Below are positions 19,999 to 33,461 of a DNA stretch of 64,000 nucleotides, piece after piece. The notes under the pieces are model-generated. The model made no database searches, was not told the DNA's origin, and saw only the letters and a program-made list of their open reading frames with translations. This stretch comes from Schizochytrium sp. TIO01 (taxonomy: Eukaryota > Sar > Bigyra > Thraustochytrida > Thraustochytriidae): assembly GCA_004764695.1 (NCBI GenBank), contig SMSO01000025.1, positions 2,155,102 to 2,219,101 of the forward strand, read 5' to 3'. The translations under genes were made by a program, and so were the position numbers. The first letter of the stretch is position 1; every line of letters starts with the position of its first letter.

Positions 19999-22900
19999 AT
20001 GCGTATCCAAAGGCAAGGTGGCTTCCAAGCCTTCGAGGCACCTTCATTACATGCAAATTCTCAAGAAGACTCATGCTCGTCGCGCTGGCAGGCGGACGGA
20101 AGGGGTGCCGATGGCAATGCTCGAATCAAAGAGTTGAGTCGATTGAATAGATCAGAGGAGGCACTTGCACTTCTTCGAAAACAATTCCAGATCTACAAAG
20201 CATCGCAAGAGCTACCAAACCATCTTAACCTCATGGGGATCTTTCATGAAGGGCCTCTTGTGCAGAAACGCGAAGAAGAAGCCAAGGTAGTAGTTGAGCA
20301 GGAGCTTCTGGGAGATGTTGGGGAGACCCCAGTCCTAGGTGGGCTTCCCCACAAACTCTTGAATGAGCTTTTAGAGTGGCTTTCTGGCAAAGACCTGCTT
20401 GCAATGGGAGCTACGAGCTTTGGTACGTCACGACATTTGGAATGATGGATAATTTACAAGGCAGCTAGCTTCTTGATTTACGAAACTTGCTTTGCGGAAA
20501 AAGTGATTCCAGCAAAATGAAAGAACCGAGGAACTAACCTTAAACATTGCGATATACACGATTCTATGATTTGTATGCTGCTATTATGAATGCTATGCAT
20601 AATTTAGGTTTAAATGTGTTCTGCAATGAGGAGCCATTATGGATGGCCCTTTGCCTACGTGACTTTAAAGGGGCCATACAGCGTGATGGGACATGGAAAT
20701 TGACCTGGGTGCTTACGAAGGGCCTCGTGTGGCGTGGGAATCCTTATCTTCGGCTGAAAAATTACAACCAGAATCCCCAGGACCAAGTGTTTTATAATAT
20801 TTCTCGTCCAGCATTTCGTTCAACATTTCTCAGCAACCGGTATTACTGCTGCCATGTTAATTTAAACGGGTTTTATCCTACAGAGGAACGCATTGAGCGC
20901 GTGCATATTTCTGATCGCGAGCGACTAAATCCTGCAGCATTCACACTCGAGTTTGACCTTCCAAGAAAGCCAGTGGTCATTCAGGGCGCTATTGACTCAT
21001 GGCCTGCAATGAAAAAGTGGTCTATTGAAGACCTTGCTTTACGCTGCGGGGAAAATATCAAATGGAGTGTTTCCCATGCGATCGATGAGGTGCCACAGTT
21101 TGACGTATCTTTAACGCAATACAGCACGTACATGCATAAGCAAACAGATGAAACACCTTTGTACATTTTCGACTCTGGTTTTGGAGAAAAGGTTCCAGAA
21201 ATGCTGCAGGAATATTCTTTGGATACCTTTGGTGGGCTCTTCAAAGAAGATTGGCTTAGCGTTCTTGGGAAAGAAGGTCGCCCGAAGTTCCGCTGGTTTG
21301 TTGCCGGTCCAGCTCGTACTGGTGCTCCATGGCATAAGGATCCTAGCTACACAAGTGCTTGGAATGCTCTGGTGCGCGGTCGCAAGAGATGGGCTCTATA
21401 CCCTCCTGGCAAGACCCCTCCCGGGGTAGGCGTTGCTTACGAGAACGATGAAGATGAATGCCCAGAGGATGTAGCAACGCCCTCAAGCTTGCGTTGGTTC
21501 CTCGACGTCTACCCGAGTCTTTCCTTGGAAGAGCGACCTCTGGAGATTATTCAAGAGGCTGGCGACACAATTTTTGTTCCTGCAGGTTGGTGGCACCTGG
21601 TCCTTAATCTCGAAGATACAGTGAGTGTAACACAAAATTTTGTTAACCAGGCAAATGTGCGTGCGGCAACAATGGAGTTGTGGTCGGACCGTGGTGGGGA
21701 GTTTGTGGAAAATTGGGCACTCAAAATGCAACAGCAAATGCCATCCCTCACCCCACTTATCGACAAGGTCCTTTTGCCTCTTCGAGAGGGTTATCCCAAT
21801 GGCTCGGCATATTCATCATCTTTTCACGATCTAGAAGGATGGGTGGACAAATTGAGCGCAGTTTTAAGGCACCACAAGTTGATATCTGGGCTCAAGAGCG
21901 ACCCACCATTGCATGTAAGTGCCTTCCAGGTGTTGGGGAGGCGCCTGAACCCAACCTTTGAACATTTAGAGTCAGGTCTAGTTATCAAGTTCTTCTCGCA
22001 CTTTGGTCAAGGTGACCTGGATGCAGGGTCCGCCGCAATCGAATCTCCATGGGAACATGACGGTCATGGAGCTTACCGAAGCGAAGTCGGATCATTATTG
22101 CTGTACGATTCAGTGCACCATTCTGGAAATCTCCCAGATAATTTACCTCACCTTGTTGCTCATGGCGAATATTACTCTGAAGGGTATGGCTTGTCTTGGC
22201 GCTGGCCATATGTAATCGAGACGCGAGTTCCAGGGCAGACCTTAGGGAAAGTACGCGAAGCTCTCTTACAAAAAGTTCTTGATCAATCCTCTGCAGCTGC
22301 GTCTGGGGGTGGTTGGAGTGTTCCGAGCGTACCTACAACTCTTGAGTCCCAGTCTCTTGAGGAACATCCTAAAGATCACAGTGCAAGTATGCTGTCTCTT
22401 GCTTCCTGGCTCGGCGCTCGTTTGCGAGTATTGCATGACCTTTCGCAAATCACAGGACCTGGACCTACAGTGCTGTATCAGCATATGGAGTCCTTTACCA
22501 GACTTTTGCAGATCCAGCGCAAATATGCAGTAAGCTCTCATCTACGGAAAGCTCTGTTGCCTGCGCCCCTTTTGGAGAGCATGGCCAATTACATCGATAC
22601 GAACTGGGCAGGCTTGTGCTGCGTCCCAAGCCACGACTACGTCGGCTTGCACGGGGACCTTCAAGAGGAGAACGTGATGGTGCAATGTGATGCTTTGAGT
22701 GAAGTGGCAAAGACCGAGTCATATCTTTTGCAAGTGTGGGGGGGACTTTTGGCAGGTGAGGAAAATTATTTGCATGCTTTGGTCCATCGATTAGTTCATG
22801 TCGACAAGTTGCGCCTCAGTGCATTAATCTTCGTCGATGATCATGATCTTGTAGAGCTCGGAGTCCCCTTTGGTCTGAGAAAGGCTCTCCTGCGAGGCAT

Positions 22901-23372
22901 TGCACAGTTGAGACGAGAGACAGAGCTAGGCCCAGGTGCGTCGCAGGGGGTGGGAGCATGCAGTTCTATCTTCGCGGACCATTACAAAGATTCTTCAGGC
23001 TATTTAGCAGGACAAAATTCAAGCTCAGGAGTAAAATCGGGCAAGGCAGCGATTGATTTTCGTCCTGTTGGTATAATTGATTACGGCGATGCACGTGCTG
23101 GTGATGCGTTATACGATTTTGTGGCAGTTCAAATTAGCACATTTCGCTGTGAATCTGCATCTTGGACAAGATTCATGCAAGCCTATAGATGCGATCACCC
23201 TCATATCCAAGCTCGATTAGCTCAGGGAAGTCGCCTTTCAGACATCATGATGTGCTTTACAATCTTACATCCTTGTGGAGCACTCGAGCTCGCCAAGGAG
23301 TACCGGCCGCAATTATTTTCAGGGACGTTGTCCTGGTCTCTGATTGCTGAGCAACTCTTTCCTTTTGCCTAG
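19999..23372 (+). CDS. F-box + JmjC oxygenase + APH kinase-like protein with inserted SAM-like domain
   Basis: The model joins 19999-20422 to 20608-23372 (GTACGT donor, ATTTAG acceptor, 185 nt) and gives about 1062 residues. The splice joins two halves of an F-box (about 115-165: LPHKLLNELLEWL, then ATSFG, then EEPLWMALCLRDF). The JmjC domain (about 220-500) is close to JMJD6: GAPWHKDP supplies His384 and Asp386, TSAWNALVRGRKRW follows, and GWWHLVLNL supplies His471, the full Fe(II) triad. From about 590 on is an aminoglycoside-phosphotransferase fold with the catalytic HGDLQEENV at about 823 and metal-binding IDYGDA near 966. Between these two motifs sits about 60 residues resembling a SAM domain (VDDHDLVELGVPFG, then RKALLRGIAQL). 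A plant family (Arabidopsis JMJ21) is known to combine F-box, JmjC and APH parts; the SAM insertion is the unusual element. Likely roles are SCF ligase recruitment and protein hydroxylation or demethylation. A residue pair near 50-65 may form a short helical repeat. Confidence 0.9.
20423..20607 (+). other. Intron of the F-box/JmjC gene
   Basis: A 185-nt intron with GTACGT donor and ATTTAG acceptor. It interrupts the F-box after the Phe of ATSF; joined, codon G|GT gives Gly and the frame continues into the F-box helix LNVFCNEEPLWMAL. Reading through would meet stop codons. Confidence 0.85.
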
Positions 23373-25100
23373 AGATACTGACCATTACAGAAGTTCCCGC
23401 TCCTTTAAAAGAAAGAAAAACGAGAAAAGAAAAGAAAAGAAATGAAATTAAAAAAAGCAATGAATTTTTAGCCTCGTCCGGGTTTCCGACAAAGGTGTTT
23501 GACCTGTGATACTCTTTTTGCGCTGCTTCTAGACTCTCATGATGCTTTTATTAAAGGCGTGAACACACACCGTACCCACCTGCACGTCGCGGTGTTTCAT
23601 CGTGTCGTCATCATTAAAAAAAAAAAAGATCAATAGTAGGCCTAGTTGGAGAACTTAAGCAATAACATTTATAAAAATCAAAATTCCTTTTTTAAATTGA
23701 AACTAACAATAGCATTATTTTTGTTTTAACAAAAAGAAGAAAATAAGTATTCTATAGGCCTACGACGGGACCTAGGCATATTCATCTTGTGCAATTGCTA
23801 CAAACTTTTCAGCGACTACCTCTACAAGTAGAAGAAAAGGCCTTTTTGTTTTCACGAATCAACGCCCTTTTACAGTAATTCCAATCACTCGATGTCCTGG
23901 GCTTTTCGACCACCTGTGATCAATTGCTCAAGGCATCAAACGCACCAGGCTTTACACACTTAGAGAGCCCAAACGCCTGAGTCCCCAGCCGAGCAGGGAT
24001 CTGCATATCCTAATTGAAGTACTGCCAGTACTAGGTCCCTCCCTGCCTAGAAGACAAGCTGCCATCCTAGTCCAACTCTCCATCTCGTTCGGCACACACC
24101 TGCTGAGGGTACTTCTTTAAGAGATAACATAGTTAACATAAAAGCATTCGAGTTGAAGTTGCCGGGGCTGGCCTTGCACACGAAGCAATCGCACACCCGA
24201 CAACTACCTAACTTGAAGATATTCTCTAGAGCAAGCCTCAGGGAGCCCGACAATGCACACATTGTAGTAGGGTACCTCCTTTGAATTTTCCAAGACCTAG
24301 ACCGAGCTGCACGTCTCGGCTCTCGGAGAACAGCGCGAATCAAGACTTCAACTTGAACTTGTGCAAGCAGATAGATATTCCAAAACAATTGGAATCGTAC
24401 AATCGCATGGTATGAAAATATTTATTCAAGTTCTGAAGGCTCTCTCCAGCAGAATACGGGACCTATAGGGTGAACTTAAGTTTATACCTTTCAAGTTTGT
24501 TTCTTCTGGAAAAACTCGTACTAACTACTGCTATCTAGGTACCTAGTGTTGTTCTATCTATCACCTTGGAATCAAATCCACATTATCGTAGTAAGGTCCT
24601 TCAAAACAAGCCTCCCGACAGTCAGTCAGACTCTGATTGCAAAAAATCTTTGCCTCACGCCAATAAGCGTACACACGCCACGCACACGGTCCCAGTACAC
24701 ACCTCCTCACAAGAGAATAGCTATAACTCAGACTATGGCGACCTCCATTTCAAAGATCATCGGATCATGAAGTTGATCAAGATAGTTATCATACACAACT
24801 TGAAGACTAGGTGTACTCATGCTTAAAGCAAAGTGGGCACGTGCATAAAACTAATTGCCGGCTCTTCTACCATGACGAGAAATAACGCTACCTAGTACTG
24901 AGCTCTAAGTTATTCTAATTTATGTTTTATATTCTTGTCTTCATCTTTTCATAGATAACAATGGAACGAGGTCGAGCGGGGGAATGATTATCTTTATGTA
25001 GTCTCGGTGAGGGTCGTGGCTTCCTCTTCACTATAATTGCCAATGAGCGTGTACTGTGTCAACGTTGCTTCGGCTTGAGTTGTTAGTTGAACACTCGAAG

Positions 25101-25124
25101 CAGCGAGCGAGCGAGCGAGCGAGG
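25101..25124. repeat. GAGC tetranucleotide repeat
   Basis: About five units of GAGC, giving alternating Ser/Glu/Arg in translation. A short microsatellite in the gene desert. Confidence 0.8.
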
Positions 25125-26486
25125 GACGACCTCAAGGTATCGATCTTTCTCACTCATCGTAGGTTAAGTGCGAGAGTCTTAACTGCAAAGTTGTCTTGGC
25201 CTCAAGACTTGCCTATTTCGAAACCATTTCAGCCTCTGTTGAGCTCACTGCCTTGTTCTTCTTCTCCTTCAAGTTGGAGGCACCACGTGGAGAGTGTTAT
25301 AAAAGTGTGTTAGTCCACGTGGTGTTGGTGCAATGGCGCTTATCAGTGCTTACAGGGACAATGGCACTACAATGCTACCATTTCCATATCGCGGCATTAA
25401 ATTGTTATCAAAGAATGACACCTTCATTGATGTGTTGAGAGGGAACTGCTCGATGCGCTGCAAAATGCTCGGTAGGTGGTGCACAATATAGATAACTCGG
25501 ACCTAACAGGAAGTGTTTCATGGGCGATTCGTGGGTGAAATAGTGCACCGACAGGGAGGGAGTGAACGGCATTTCTAAAGCATTCTGGTTAGAGTAGGAA
25601 CTTGACAGAGCGTCTGGCCGCATCACTAGGTACCTAGCAGTATTGAGGTCATTCCATATAAAAAATCCGGAGTCAGTCCAGGCTCGGCTAACTTAGGAGA
25701 TTCGTACTCATCGACATACTTTTAGTTTTCTTTTGAGTTTGATGAGTTGCTGATATCTTTCTTTTTTGGCATCGTCGTCCCTTAATTTAGTGTCTGATCC
25801 TTTCCCTCTTTTCAAGTAAAGTTGACATTGTAAATATTGCTTCAGTATAAGTTCAAAAAAGCCAAGTTCAAACTCGAGCCGCTGTGTGCACTCACAAAGT
25901 CTGCATCACTGGCTAATTCTACATAGTTCTTTCTGTGGGTTAAGCACACAAGGGCGGATCACTCTCGAAGACATTCTCTCATCATCTGATGCCCAGCTTT
26001 TAGATTTTTTCATAGTTTTGTGAATCGAGCTGTCTGTCCGCTAAAGGTAGTTCTTGTTTTTCGAGTGCTCACTGCTCGATCTGTCCAAGTATAAGCGTCT
26101 AACGCAAACTCAAATTGAAGGTGTTTGCTTGCCAGGTGGTTTGTGCGAGTTTAATCTTCACGCGCCGCGTTGCGACTTCCACGTGCTGTGGTCTCTCTGT
26201 CTGCAATGCGAAGTTTTATTATTTATTCATTCTGTAGAGAATTACTTTAGTCACAGGCTAGTTAGTACCTAGCATTATTCTGTTTTATCTTTATTCCAGT
26301 TACTAACAATGGTTTCTTTAAAAGTTTTATTTGTTTTTTTAAAAATGATGAAGAGGAAAAAGAGAAAAGGTAATAGGTAAAATAGTAAATAAATAATAAA
26401 TGACTTATAATTTGAATGATAGGAGTACTTCAAAGCATTAGGCATATTATTTCAATTAAAAAAATAGAAGCTAAAACTTAAAAAAA

Positions 26487-26526
26487 GACTAAAACTAAAA
26501 CTAAAACTAAAACTAAAACTAAAAGT
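26487..26526. repeat. ACTAAA hexanucleotide repeat
   Basis: Six tandem ACTAAA units within an A-rich stretch. The unit is telomere-like only in length; it is not a standard telomeric unit and there is no chromosome end here. Confidence 0.85.
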
Positions 26527-28961
26527 AAGAAAGAGAAAAAGGAGAGAGGAAAGTGCACAAAACGTGCGCAAAAGCTAGAGTGATTTAGAAGCGAAGCGTT
26601 ATTTTTCTTCAAGTCTACATATTTTTCTGCACTGTAACTTTAGTACTGGATGGAGTCTTAGCTTCGGGTACATTTGCAGAGCTAAACTTCTTTCAACATG
26701 GCTAAACAGAAAGCTTCGAGCCACCGAATTGAAAAGATTCCCTGGCAATTAAATAGATGAAGATAAGTAAAAGCAAAAGCAGAAAGACAACAAGAACTTG
26801 AACAGAAAATAGGAAGGAAAGTAAAACATTTAGGGCTGAACTTTGCAAATTTTAGGAAGCATGAATCCAACAGAAAAAAAAAAATCGTCGGAGATGCGAG
26901 TAAGTAAAATGGAAGAGATCTAAAAATCTAGAGCACAGAGCGCGGTGGGTCACTTGAATGCATCTACAGGATTAATTAAATTTCAACATCAATTGACTAT
27001 AGAGAAAGCATGTTATAGGGAAAGACATGCTTCACAAAGCACAATAGATATATTATTTAGTTGTTAGTTTTTGCCAGAAAGAATTGGTTCCATTATTGAC
27101 AAGTAATGTCTTGTCAAATATGATGCATGTTTGCGAATGTATTTTAGCCTAGGTATCTCCAATATCTTACTGTTAAAATAGCAGTACCACTATAAGGATA
27201 CTATATCCTTCGTCTTGTGTATTGAAATAATGAAGGTGATAACTATTTCGTTAAGAGTTCGATTCTTGGTGATGAATGAAGATGCTAGTACAAAACTCGA
27301 ATCAACATTAGGTTCGGCCAATTCGGAGTTGGGTGAGCTTAAACCAAACCATGCGAGTAGAGGAGAGCAGATTTTATCTGCACATTCAATTAAAAAAAGC
27401 AACAATTAAAAAAATGAGTTAGAAGAGAGCTGCTATTGTGAGCTGAAGATAGTTCAATCGCGGCAGGCGGACTATTTAGTCCTTGTGTTTTATGCAACCA
27501 ACTCTAAAACTAAGAGGGACACAGTATCGGAAATGCTTTTGCATAAAAATTATAATACTTGGTCATTGTTTATTCCGATAGTTTGTTTTTGAAAGCAGTG
27601 AAAATTGCCCAGGTCATACTAAAATATTTCCAATCATAACTGCCATTCTCCAGCTTCTGCGGATATAGCACGTTGTAATTCTCACTGACGAATCCCAACT
27701 TTTCTTTACAAGTATAACTATAGTAAAATATATATAAAAATCAATTCAATAGATCCTGAGATCATCATAAAGGAATTAAGGGGGTTAACATTTACTAAAA
27801 AGACCACAGTTTATAGAAAGTCTGTAGAGACTGATGCCAATCTGTTTGTTCATATTAAAAATAAATGAATATTATAAAATTTGGCTTGGAATATGGTTAG
27901 CAACTGCTAGTATTACCCCTGCTATTGATGACTTCTAAAGAATTGGGTTAGAAAACCTCCAGAACTCTTTTTCTAACGTTTCACACCTCGGTTGACGACG
28001 GCTCTTCAGCGTCTGTAAGTGTGTTGAGGCCACTTTTGTCTAAACCTGGCCTTCGCGATGCTCAAGTCCCACGATGCAACTTGTTCGGACGCCATGGTGG
28101 CAACATTTGCTTCTTCGGGATAGTATAACAGAATTAGATACTATAGAAGTATAAATTCATTTGCAGCAAAGAAGGGGCTACACGGAAGCAGAGCCAAAAA
28201 TTGTATCAGCTCTCTTTCAAAGCAGAAATGCCGGTGCCTCGACTCACATCTTGGTTCGCTGAGGGGTTTTAAAACCAAGTACACATGACGACTTTAATTT
28301 CAAATTTGGCAATTGACATAATAGTTTCCATAAAGCTTCAAGATGTCCTTGGTTTTTATTAAACTTTCTCTTCCACATAGCTCAGCCTAAAATCAACGCA
28401 GGCTTTTAGATGGAGCCAGTCGCCACTCGCTGCCGCCGCGCTAGCTTTCCGCAGAAGCCATGCTACTTAGGCAGAGACTCGTGTGAATAAATCGTGAGTT
28501 GACTAGCTGCCTTTCCAGTTTGGATCTGTCATGATTGAACTCAGGTGTCCACTGGAACTTGTGTTCTATATTCAAGTTTCAACACCTCAATTTCGGATGT
28601 GTAGGTATTTATTCCTACCTAGGCAGTATCACAGGATCAAACAGAGGTTTGGGTGCACAAGCACTCGGAAGACCAAAATGCATAAAGGCGACGCGACAAC
28701 GTAGAGGCTTCTCAGCAAATTGCTCAAATACCCGCGCCACCTGAAAGTGTGTGCGCAAACGACTCGAAGTGGGTGCACAGGCGTGCGAGCGTGTGAGCGA
28801 GTGTACGTGCGCACAGGCTCTTCTCTAACTCGTCCAACTCAAAGTTGGCAGCTGCCAAAACATTTTAATTTCTGACATCAATTTCTCTACAGAATACTAG
28901 AAAACAGCTAGCATGTGTGACCTAGCAGACGTCTACAGCGCTAACCAGCTAGGCAAAAATA

Positions 28962-29022
28962 AATATATAAATAAATAAATATATAAATATATAAATATAT
29001 AAATAAATATATATTTATATAT
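28962..29022. repeat. AAAT/ATAT low-complexity block
   Basis: About 60 bp of alternating AAATA and TATA units with no G or C, ending in TATATATTTATATATC, which can fold on itself. Confidence 0.8.
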
Positions 29023-29263
29023 CTAGCTAGGTGCTGTCTTTCGCAGAGTTTCTTACTTCCGAATGGCTTTCTTACTTCCGTATGGCTACAATTGTACGAC
29101 CGATTTTATGAAATCTTGGATTCTTTTCTTTTCTTTTCATAGGTGCATGTTTTGGAAAGAATGGCCAACATCTTTTTCTTTTTCTTAATTGTAAAGAAAA
29201 TAAACAAAGAAAGGAAAAAAGTAAACCTACCTTCGAAGGGTGAAAAGGAATACTCAGCGAAAG

Positions 29264-29343
29264 GCAATCAAATCAATCAATCAATCAAATCAAAATCAAA
29301 ATCAAAATCAAATGAATGAATGAATGAATGAATGAATGAATCT
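29264..29343. repeat. AATC then AAAATC then AATG repeats
   Basis: Three related units follow each other: AATC, then AAAATC, then eight or so AATG. The gradual change of unit suggests slippage plus point mutation from one ancestor. It marks the left edge of the microsatellite island. Confidence 0.9.
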
Positions 29344-30060
29344 CTTGTAGCAGCAGTAATACGACCGGCGAGCGAGTGCCAAAGAGTTGTCGGGACCCGC
29401 GCCAATTTGTGGAATCCCGCTTGAATATATTGCTCATTAGGCGGTACGACCCCTCCCTCCTTCAGGCGCGCTACAATGCCCGGCATCGAGTGAGCGAGCG
29501 AAAGGCACAGACTCGATTTGTTGTGCACTCTATGCAAAAGAAAACAAAGAAAAGAACAACAAAAGAAACAAGCTTGCTTATTGGTCTCGTCATCGCCATC
29601 GTTATCGCATCATTATCATCACCGAAGGCGGTGCTCAATCAAATCAACGCTGATCCTGAATAAAGTCATGACACTTCATCAGTAGAAGTAGGTCCTAGAA
29701 TCAAGTTCTTTCAAGTCGCGGGATTCGATTGATAGCTAGCTAAGCTAAATAAGCAGGGCGTCCAAAGATAGCAGGCACAAAAGATATTCTATTCGCCGAA
29801 GCGACTGCCTGCTGATAAGAGGACACACGATTGAAGAAACTCACTCATTGGCACTTCAAGCCGGTCTTTCTTTGCCCCATACTCACGTCCTCTTCGCACA
29901 TCGCGAGTGGGTTGATTGATCCACAGAGCCTCAGCGCCGACCTCGATTTGCATCCCCCCAACTTTCCTTTCTCCTTTCCCCACGAAATAAATCCCTCAGA
30001 GCTTTACACTACTTTCAAAGTTAAGAGTTTTTGAATGTAAAAAATAAATTTATACATATT

Positions 30061-30082
30061 AAAAAAAAAAAAAAAAAAAAAA
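30061..30082. repeat. Poly-A run of 22
   Basis: A 22-base A homopolymer followed by GGAG. It could be a retroposed poly-A tail, but no gene-like sequence precedes it on either side, so a simple homopolymer is the better call. Confidence 0.9.
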
Positions 30083-31136
30083 GGAGTAAAAAAAGAGATA
30101 AATTGCTCTTTGATCAAATTGCTTTTTCTGTAAACACAGTTTTCGCATGTTCTCAATTGGTTTCAATTTAAGTTTGAGTTTTATGAAAAAGGCTTTGTCA
30201 GAAGAAAAGTGTTTTGCAGAGCGAAGGAAAGAGAAGAACACGCATTCACTCCCTTCCCTTTCCAAGGTCTTCTTCTACTCTCCGTATTAATACTCCTGCA
30301 AATTGTCTCTACACGCCATAATAAGCACTCCGCACACTTCCAGCCGTTCTTTCTGGATAATCAGCAACAGAAAGGAAAGAAGCCCGGCAGAGACTTGGTC
30401 CCTTGGATTTTGTCTTCGTTTGGAGGCGTTTGTTAATTTAGCTTCGAGGTTTTCAAAGGTATATGATGCTCGCGGCTTGCAGTGGGTACCTGGTGTATCG
30501 TCCGAGGCGTTCAACCCTTCTCCCAAACCAAATGTGCTGGCATTGGGCAGGCTTTGAGGGGTAAGTAATTAATCCCTTTCTGCACAATATGTATAAAGGC
30601 GCTGCCTAAGATTTCACACACTGACAAATTGAACCTAGGCTCAGGTAACGAACACTACCCCCATCCTGCAGGTGCTAGGATTTCTGTTGTTTCTGTTCTG
30701 TTGTGTTTCGTGTGTCAGTCAGTTGCTACACGTTTCGAGTGAGTCTCTTCAACTTGTGTCCAATTCGAGACTTGCGATGAAAGGAGGTGAGTGACAGACA
30801 ATATGGAATCCTCTTCGGCTCTCTCGCACCCTCTTTACCATCTCCTTCTCGATGCTCTTGCGATGGTGGATGTTCAAGTTGACTGCGTTTGCCGAGCTTT
30901 CTCTTCAAGCTTGACTTTTATCAAGTCTCAAGTCTCTCCTTCCAAGCTTCTTCTGCCGATGCGTTTCGGTCCTCTCCTCGCCAGCAGCGTTTCAAAGTCT
31001 CTTCTGCGCACCTACAGCTACTCCTACCAACATCACCATTCTTAGGCATCGAATTCTGTTTGGCTATCCACCACCGAGGTGGTCCTTTCCAGGTTTCAAC
31101 TCCACGCACGCTTTGGTTTCCACGAACGAACATATA

Positions 31137-31138
<2 letters not shown>

Positions 31139-31174
<36 letters not shown>

Positions 31175-31188
31175 AATGAATGAATGAT
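31139..31188. repeat. TA dinucleotide run with GAAT tail
   Basis: About 15 TA units followed by GTATGAATGAATGAATGATTG. It is able to form a cruciform. Confidence 0.9.
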
Positions 31189-31438
31189 TGCTCGAATTCA
31201 CTCGTTGGATGGATGAAGCGTTTCTACACGTTCAAGAGGCGCGGTTTCAGGCCGATGGAATCCGTGCCGCTTGAGATTCGTCCAACGAGGACGCTGCGCG
31301 ACAACTCGAGCCGGGGCCTAATGCCTGAGCAAAGGTGGATGCACTGTCAATATTGCACAGTCGTTCGTGCACTCGAGGCGAGCAAGATAGTGAAAGCCCT
31401 TTTCGAGGTTCATCCAGGGAGGTCACTCACAAGAGTCA

Positions 31439-31472
31439 CAGGCAGGACAGGCAGGACAGGCAGGACAGGCGA
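31439..31472. repeat. 9-bp repeat GGACAGGCA
   Basis: Three to four tandem units. In translation this gives Gly-Arg-Thr repeats, but the host frame is not a credible gene. Confidence 0.85.
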
Positions 31473-31755
31473 GCGGACAAGACCGGCCTGCCGACTCTAT
31501 GACCACCCTGCGGATAGGCTGGGCTCGGTGGCCTTCAGGCTCGGCTTGCTTTCTTGCTTTCTTGCTTGCTTATCGATGGCAGCTAAGACCTCAAAACCTG
31601 CAGAAATCAGTCACTCAATAAATATCTTTCGTCAACGGATCGTTCGCCGATACTCGCCAGCTCACACCAAGTAGCCCCCTCACCAACTTCCGCGGTTTCT
31701 CTGCGTGAAGAATTGAAGCCCGCACAGCCCTCGCCGACGGGTAGCCGAGACGAAC

Positions 31756-31801
31756 TGGGCTGAGCTGGGCTGAGCTGAGCTGAGCTGAGCTGAGCTGAGC
31801 G
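31756..31801. repeat. GAGCT pentanucleotide repeat
   Basis: Eight or nine units; the first are variants reading GGGCT. Each GAGCT overlaps the palindrome AGCT. Confidence 0.9.
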
Positions 31802-32006
31802 CGTCAAGGCGGCTTAATCAGGAGCTGCTTCTCCGCAATTGCGTCCTTCGACAGCCAAAATGACATCTTCTTCGCGCACAAACTGAAAAAATCTTTGTTG
31901 TAGACCCCAAAGAGAAAGTAAAAACAAATATCTTTATTTAAAAAGTCCGAGTCTGTCTGAGCGAACTGTCTCTGTTCGAGCTAAATTAATTATTTCCCCC
32001 AAAGAA

Positions 32007-32118
32007 CGAATGAGTGAATGAGTGAAGGAGTGAATGAGTGAATTAATTAATTAATTTATGAATTAATTAATTAATTAATTTATTTATTTATTAAAACTCT
32101 TTCTTTCTTTCTTTCTTC
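32007..32118. repeat. GAAT/GAGT, AATT and TTTC repeat cluster
   Basis: Tandem GAATGAGT-type units, then AATT units broken by single changes, then TTTC units. Three different tetranucleotides abut within about 110 bp. Confidence 0.85.
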
Positions 32119-32259
32119 TCCGCGCTCTCCTTTCTCCTCTTGTCTTGCAAGCGTGCGCGACTTTCACGCGTGGAAGCCAGCAAGAAGCGCGCAGCGGACG
32201 CACGCCTGGAAGCGGCCGTCGCGAGCCTGTTCTTTGCCGCGATCGGGCCACGCCCACCT

Positions 32260-32270
32260 GCTCCTGCTCC

Positions 32271-32301
<31 letters not shown>

Positions 32302-32305
32302 CGCT
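32260..32305. repeat. CTG/CTC trinucleotide repeat
   Basis: About a dozen CTG-type units with CTC and TTG variants. It lies in a locally GC-rich patch of the desert and, unlike the Gln-coding repeats elsewhere, not in a credible gene. Confidence 0.85.
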
Positions 32306-32382
32306 GCCTGCCGGCCCGGCTTGGCAGGAGGATGAGCTTGTCCGCCGCACGAGCCTTCGCAATCGGCGGCAAACTCATCCAA

Positions 32383-32640
32383 TTATTCATTCATTCATTC
32401 ATTCATTCATTTATTCATTCATTCATTCATTCATTCATTTATTCATTCATTCATTCATTCATTCATTCATTCATTCATTCATTCATTCATTCATTCATTC
32501 ATTCATTCATTCATTCATTCATTCATTCATTCATTCATTCATTCATTCATTCATTCATTCATTCATTCATTCATTTAATCATTCATTTAATCATTTCGTT
32601 CGTTCGTTCGTTCGTTCGATCGATCGATCAATCGATCGTT
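32383..32640. repeat. ATTC microsatellite grading into GTTC and GATC
   Basis: About 195 bp of almost pure ATTC (occasional TTTATTC variants), then short AATC, GTTC and GATC/AATC runs. Translation gives the HSFI pattern, explaining the long open frames over it. It is one of the two longest microsatellites in the window. Confidence 0.95.
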
Positions 32641-32928
32641 CATTCCTCGTGGATAAAAAATGGAGGAATCAATGAATCGATCGACGGATTGTTGATGCAA
32701 TAAATAGTTTGGTCGCTGCGCTCTGATCTGGCAAACAACAAGCCCATAAAGCGAGTAAGAAAGCCCGTAGGTGAACCGACTGAGGAGAAACAAGGAAGAG
32801 GATCCTCCCTCAGATCCCTTTCTTTCTTCTCCGTATCTTGGTATACTAAGAGTCGCACTACCGGCGATAGAGCCTTCACACAGATAGCAAGTAAGTGTGA
32901 AGGCATGTAACAAATGTAAATAAGCATT

Positions 32929-33147
<219 letters not shown>

Positions 33148-33461
33148 CTGTTGTTATTTTCTTCTTTCATCATATAGATGTATTTTCAACTTAAGAAACA
33201 CTTTGAAAGAAATGAGGAGGAGGAAAAGGGGATTAAAAACAATTAAAAATAGCGGATACAACGCAGTGCAATCAATACACAGTCCGAGGCATACACAACC
33301 GACTACTTTCTTACAAAGATAGATACTTCAAGTTGGTCGAGTCGCTTACTGACTCTCCCTGCGTTAGCTCATGAAGCACTGCGTTAGCTCTTCCGTTTAT
33401 CTCACCCTGCGGCTCATCGCTATCATTTCCTGAAAAACTAAGTGAGGTTAGAACGATTAAA

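Noticed and set aside
26487-26526. ACTAAA repeat as an internal telomeric tract
   Set aside because: Unit differs from known telomere repeats and is only six copies long.
30061-30082. Poly-A tail of a retroposed gene
   Set aside because: No coding or SINE-like sequence and no target-site duplication beside it.
32140-32703. Long plus-strand open frames rich in His-Ser-Phe-Ile
   Set aside because: They are direct translations of the ATTC microsatellite, whose 12-bp period has no stop codon in any plus-strand frame.
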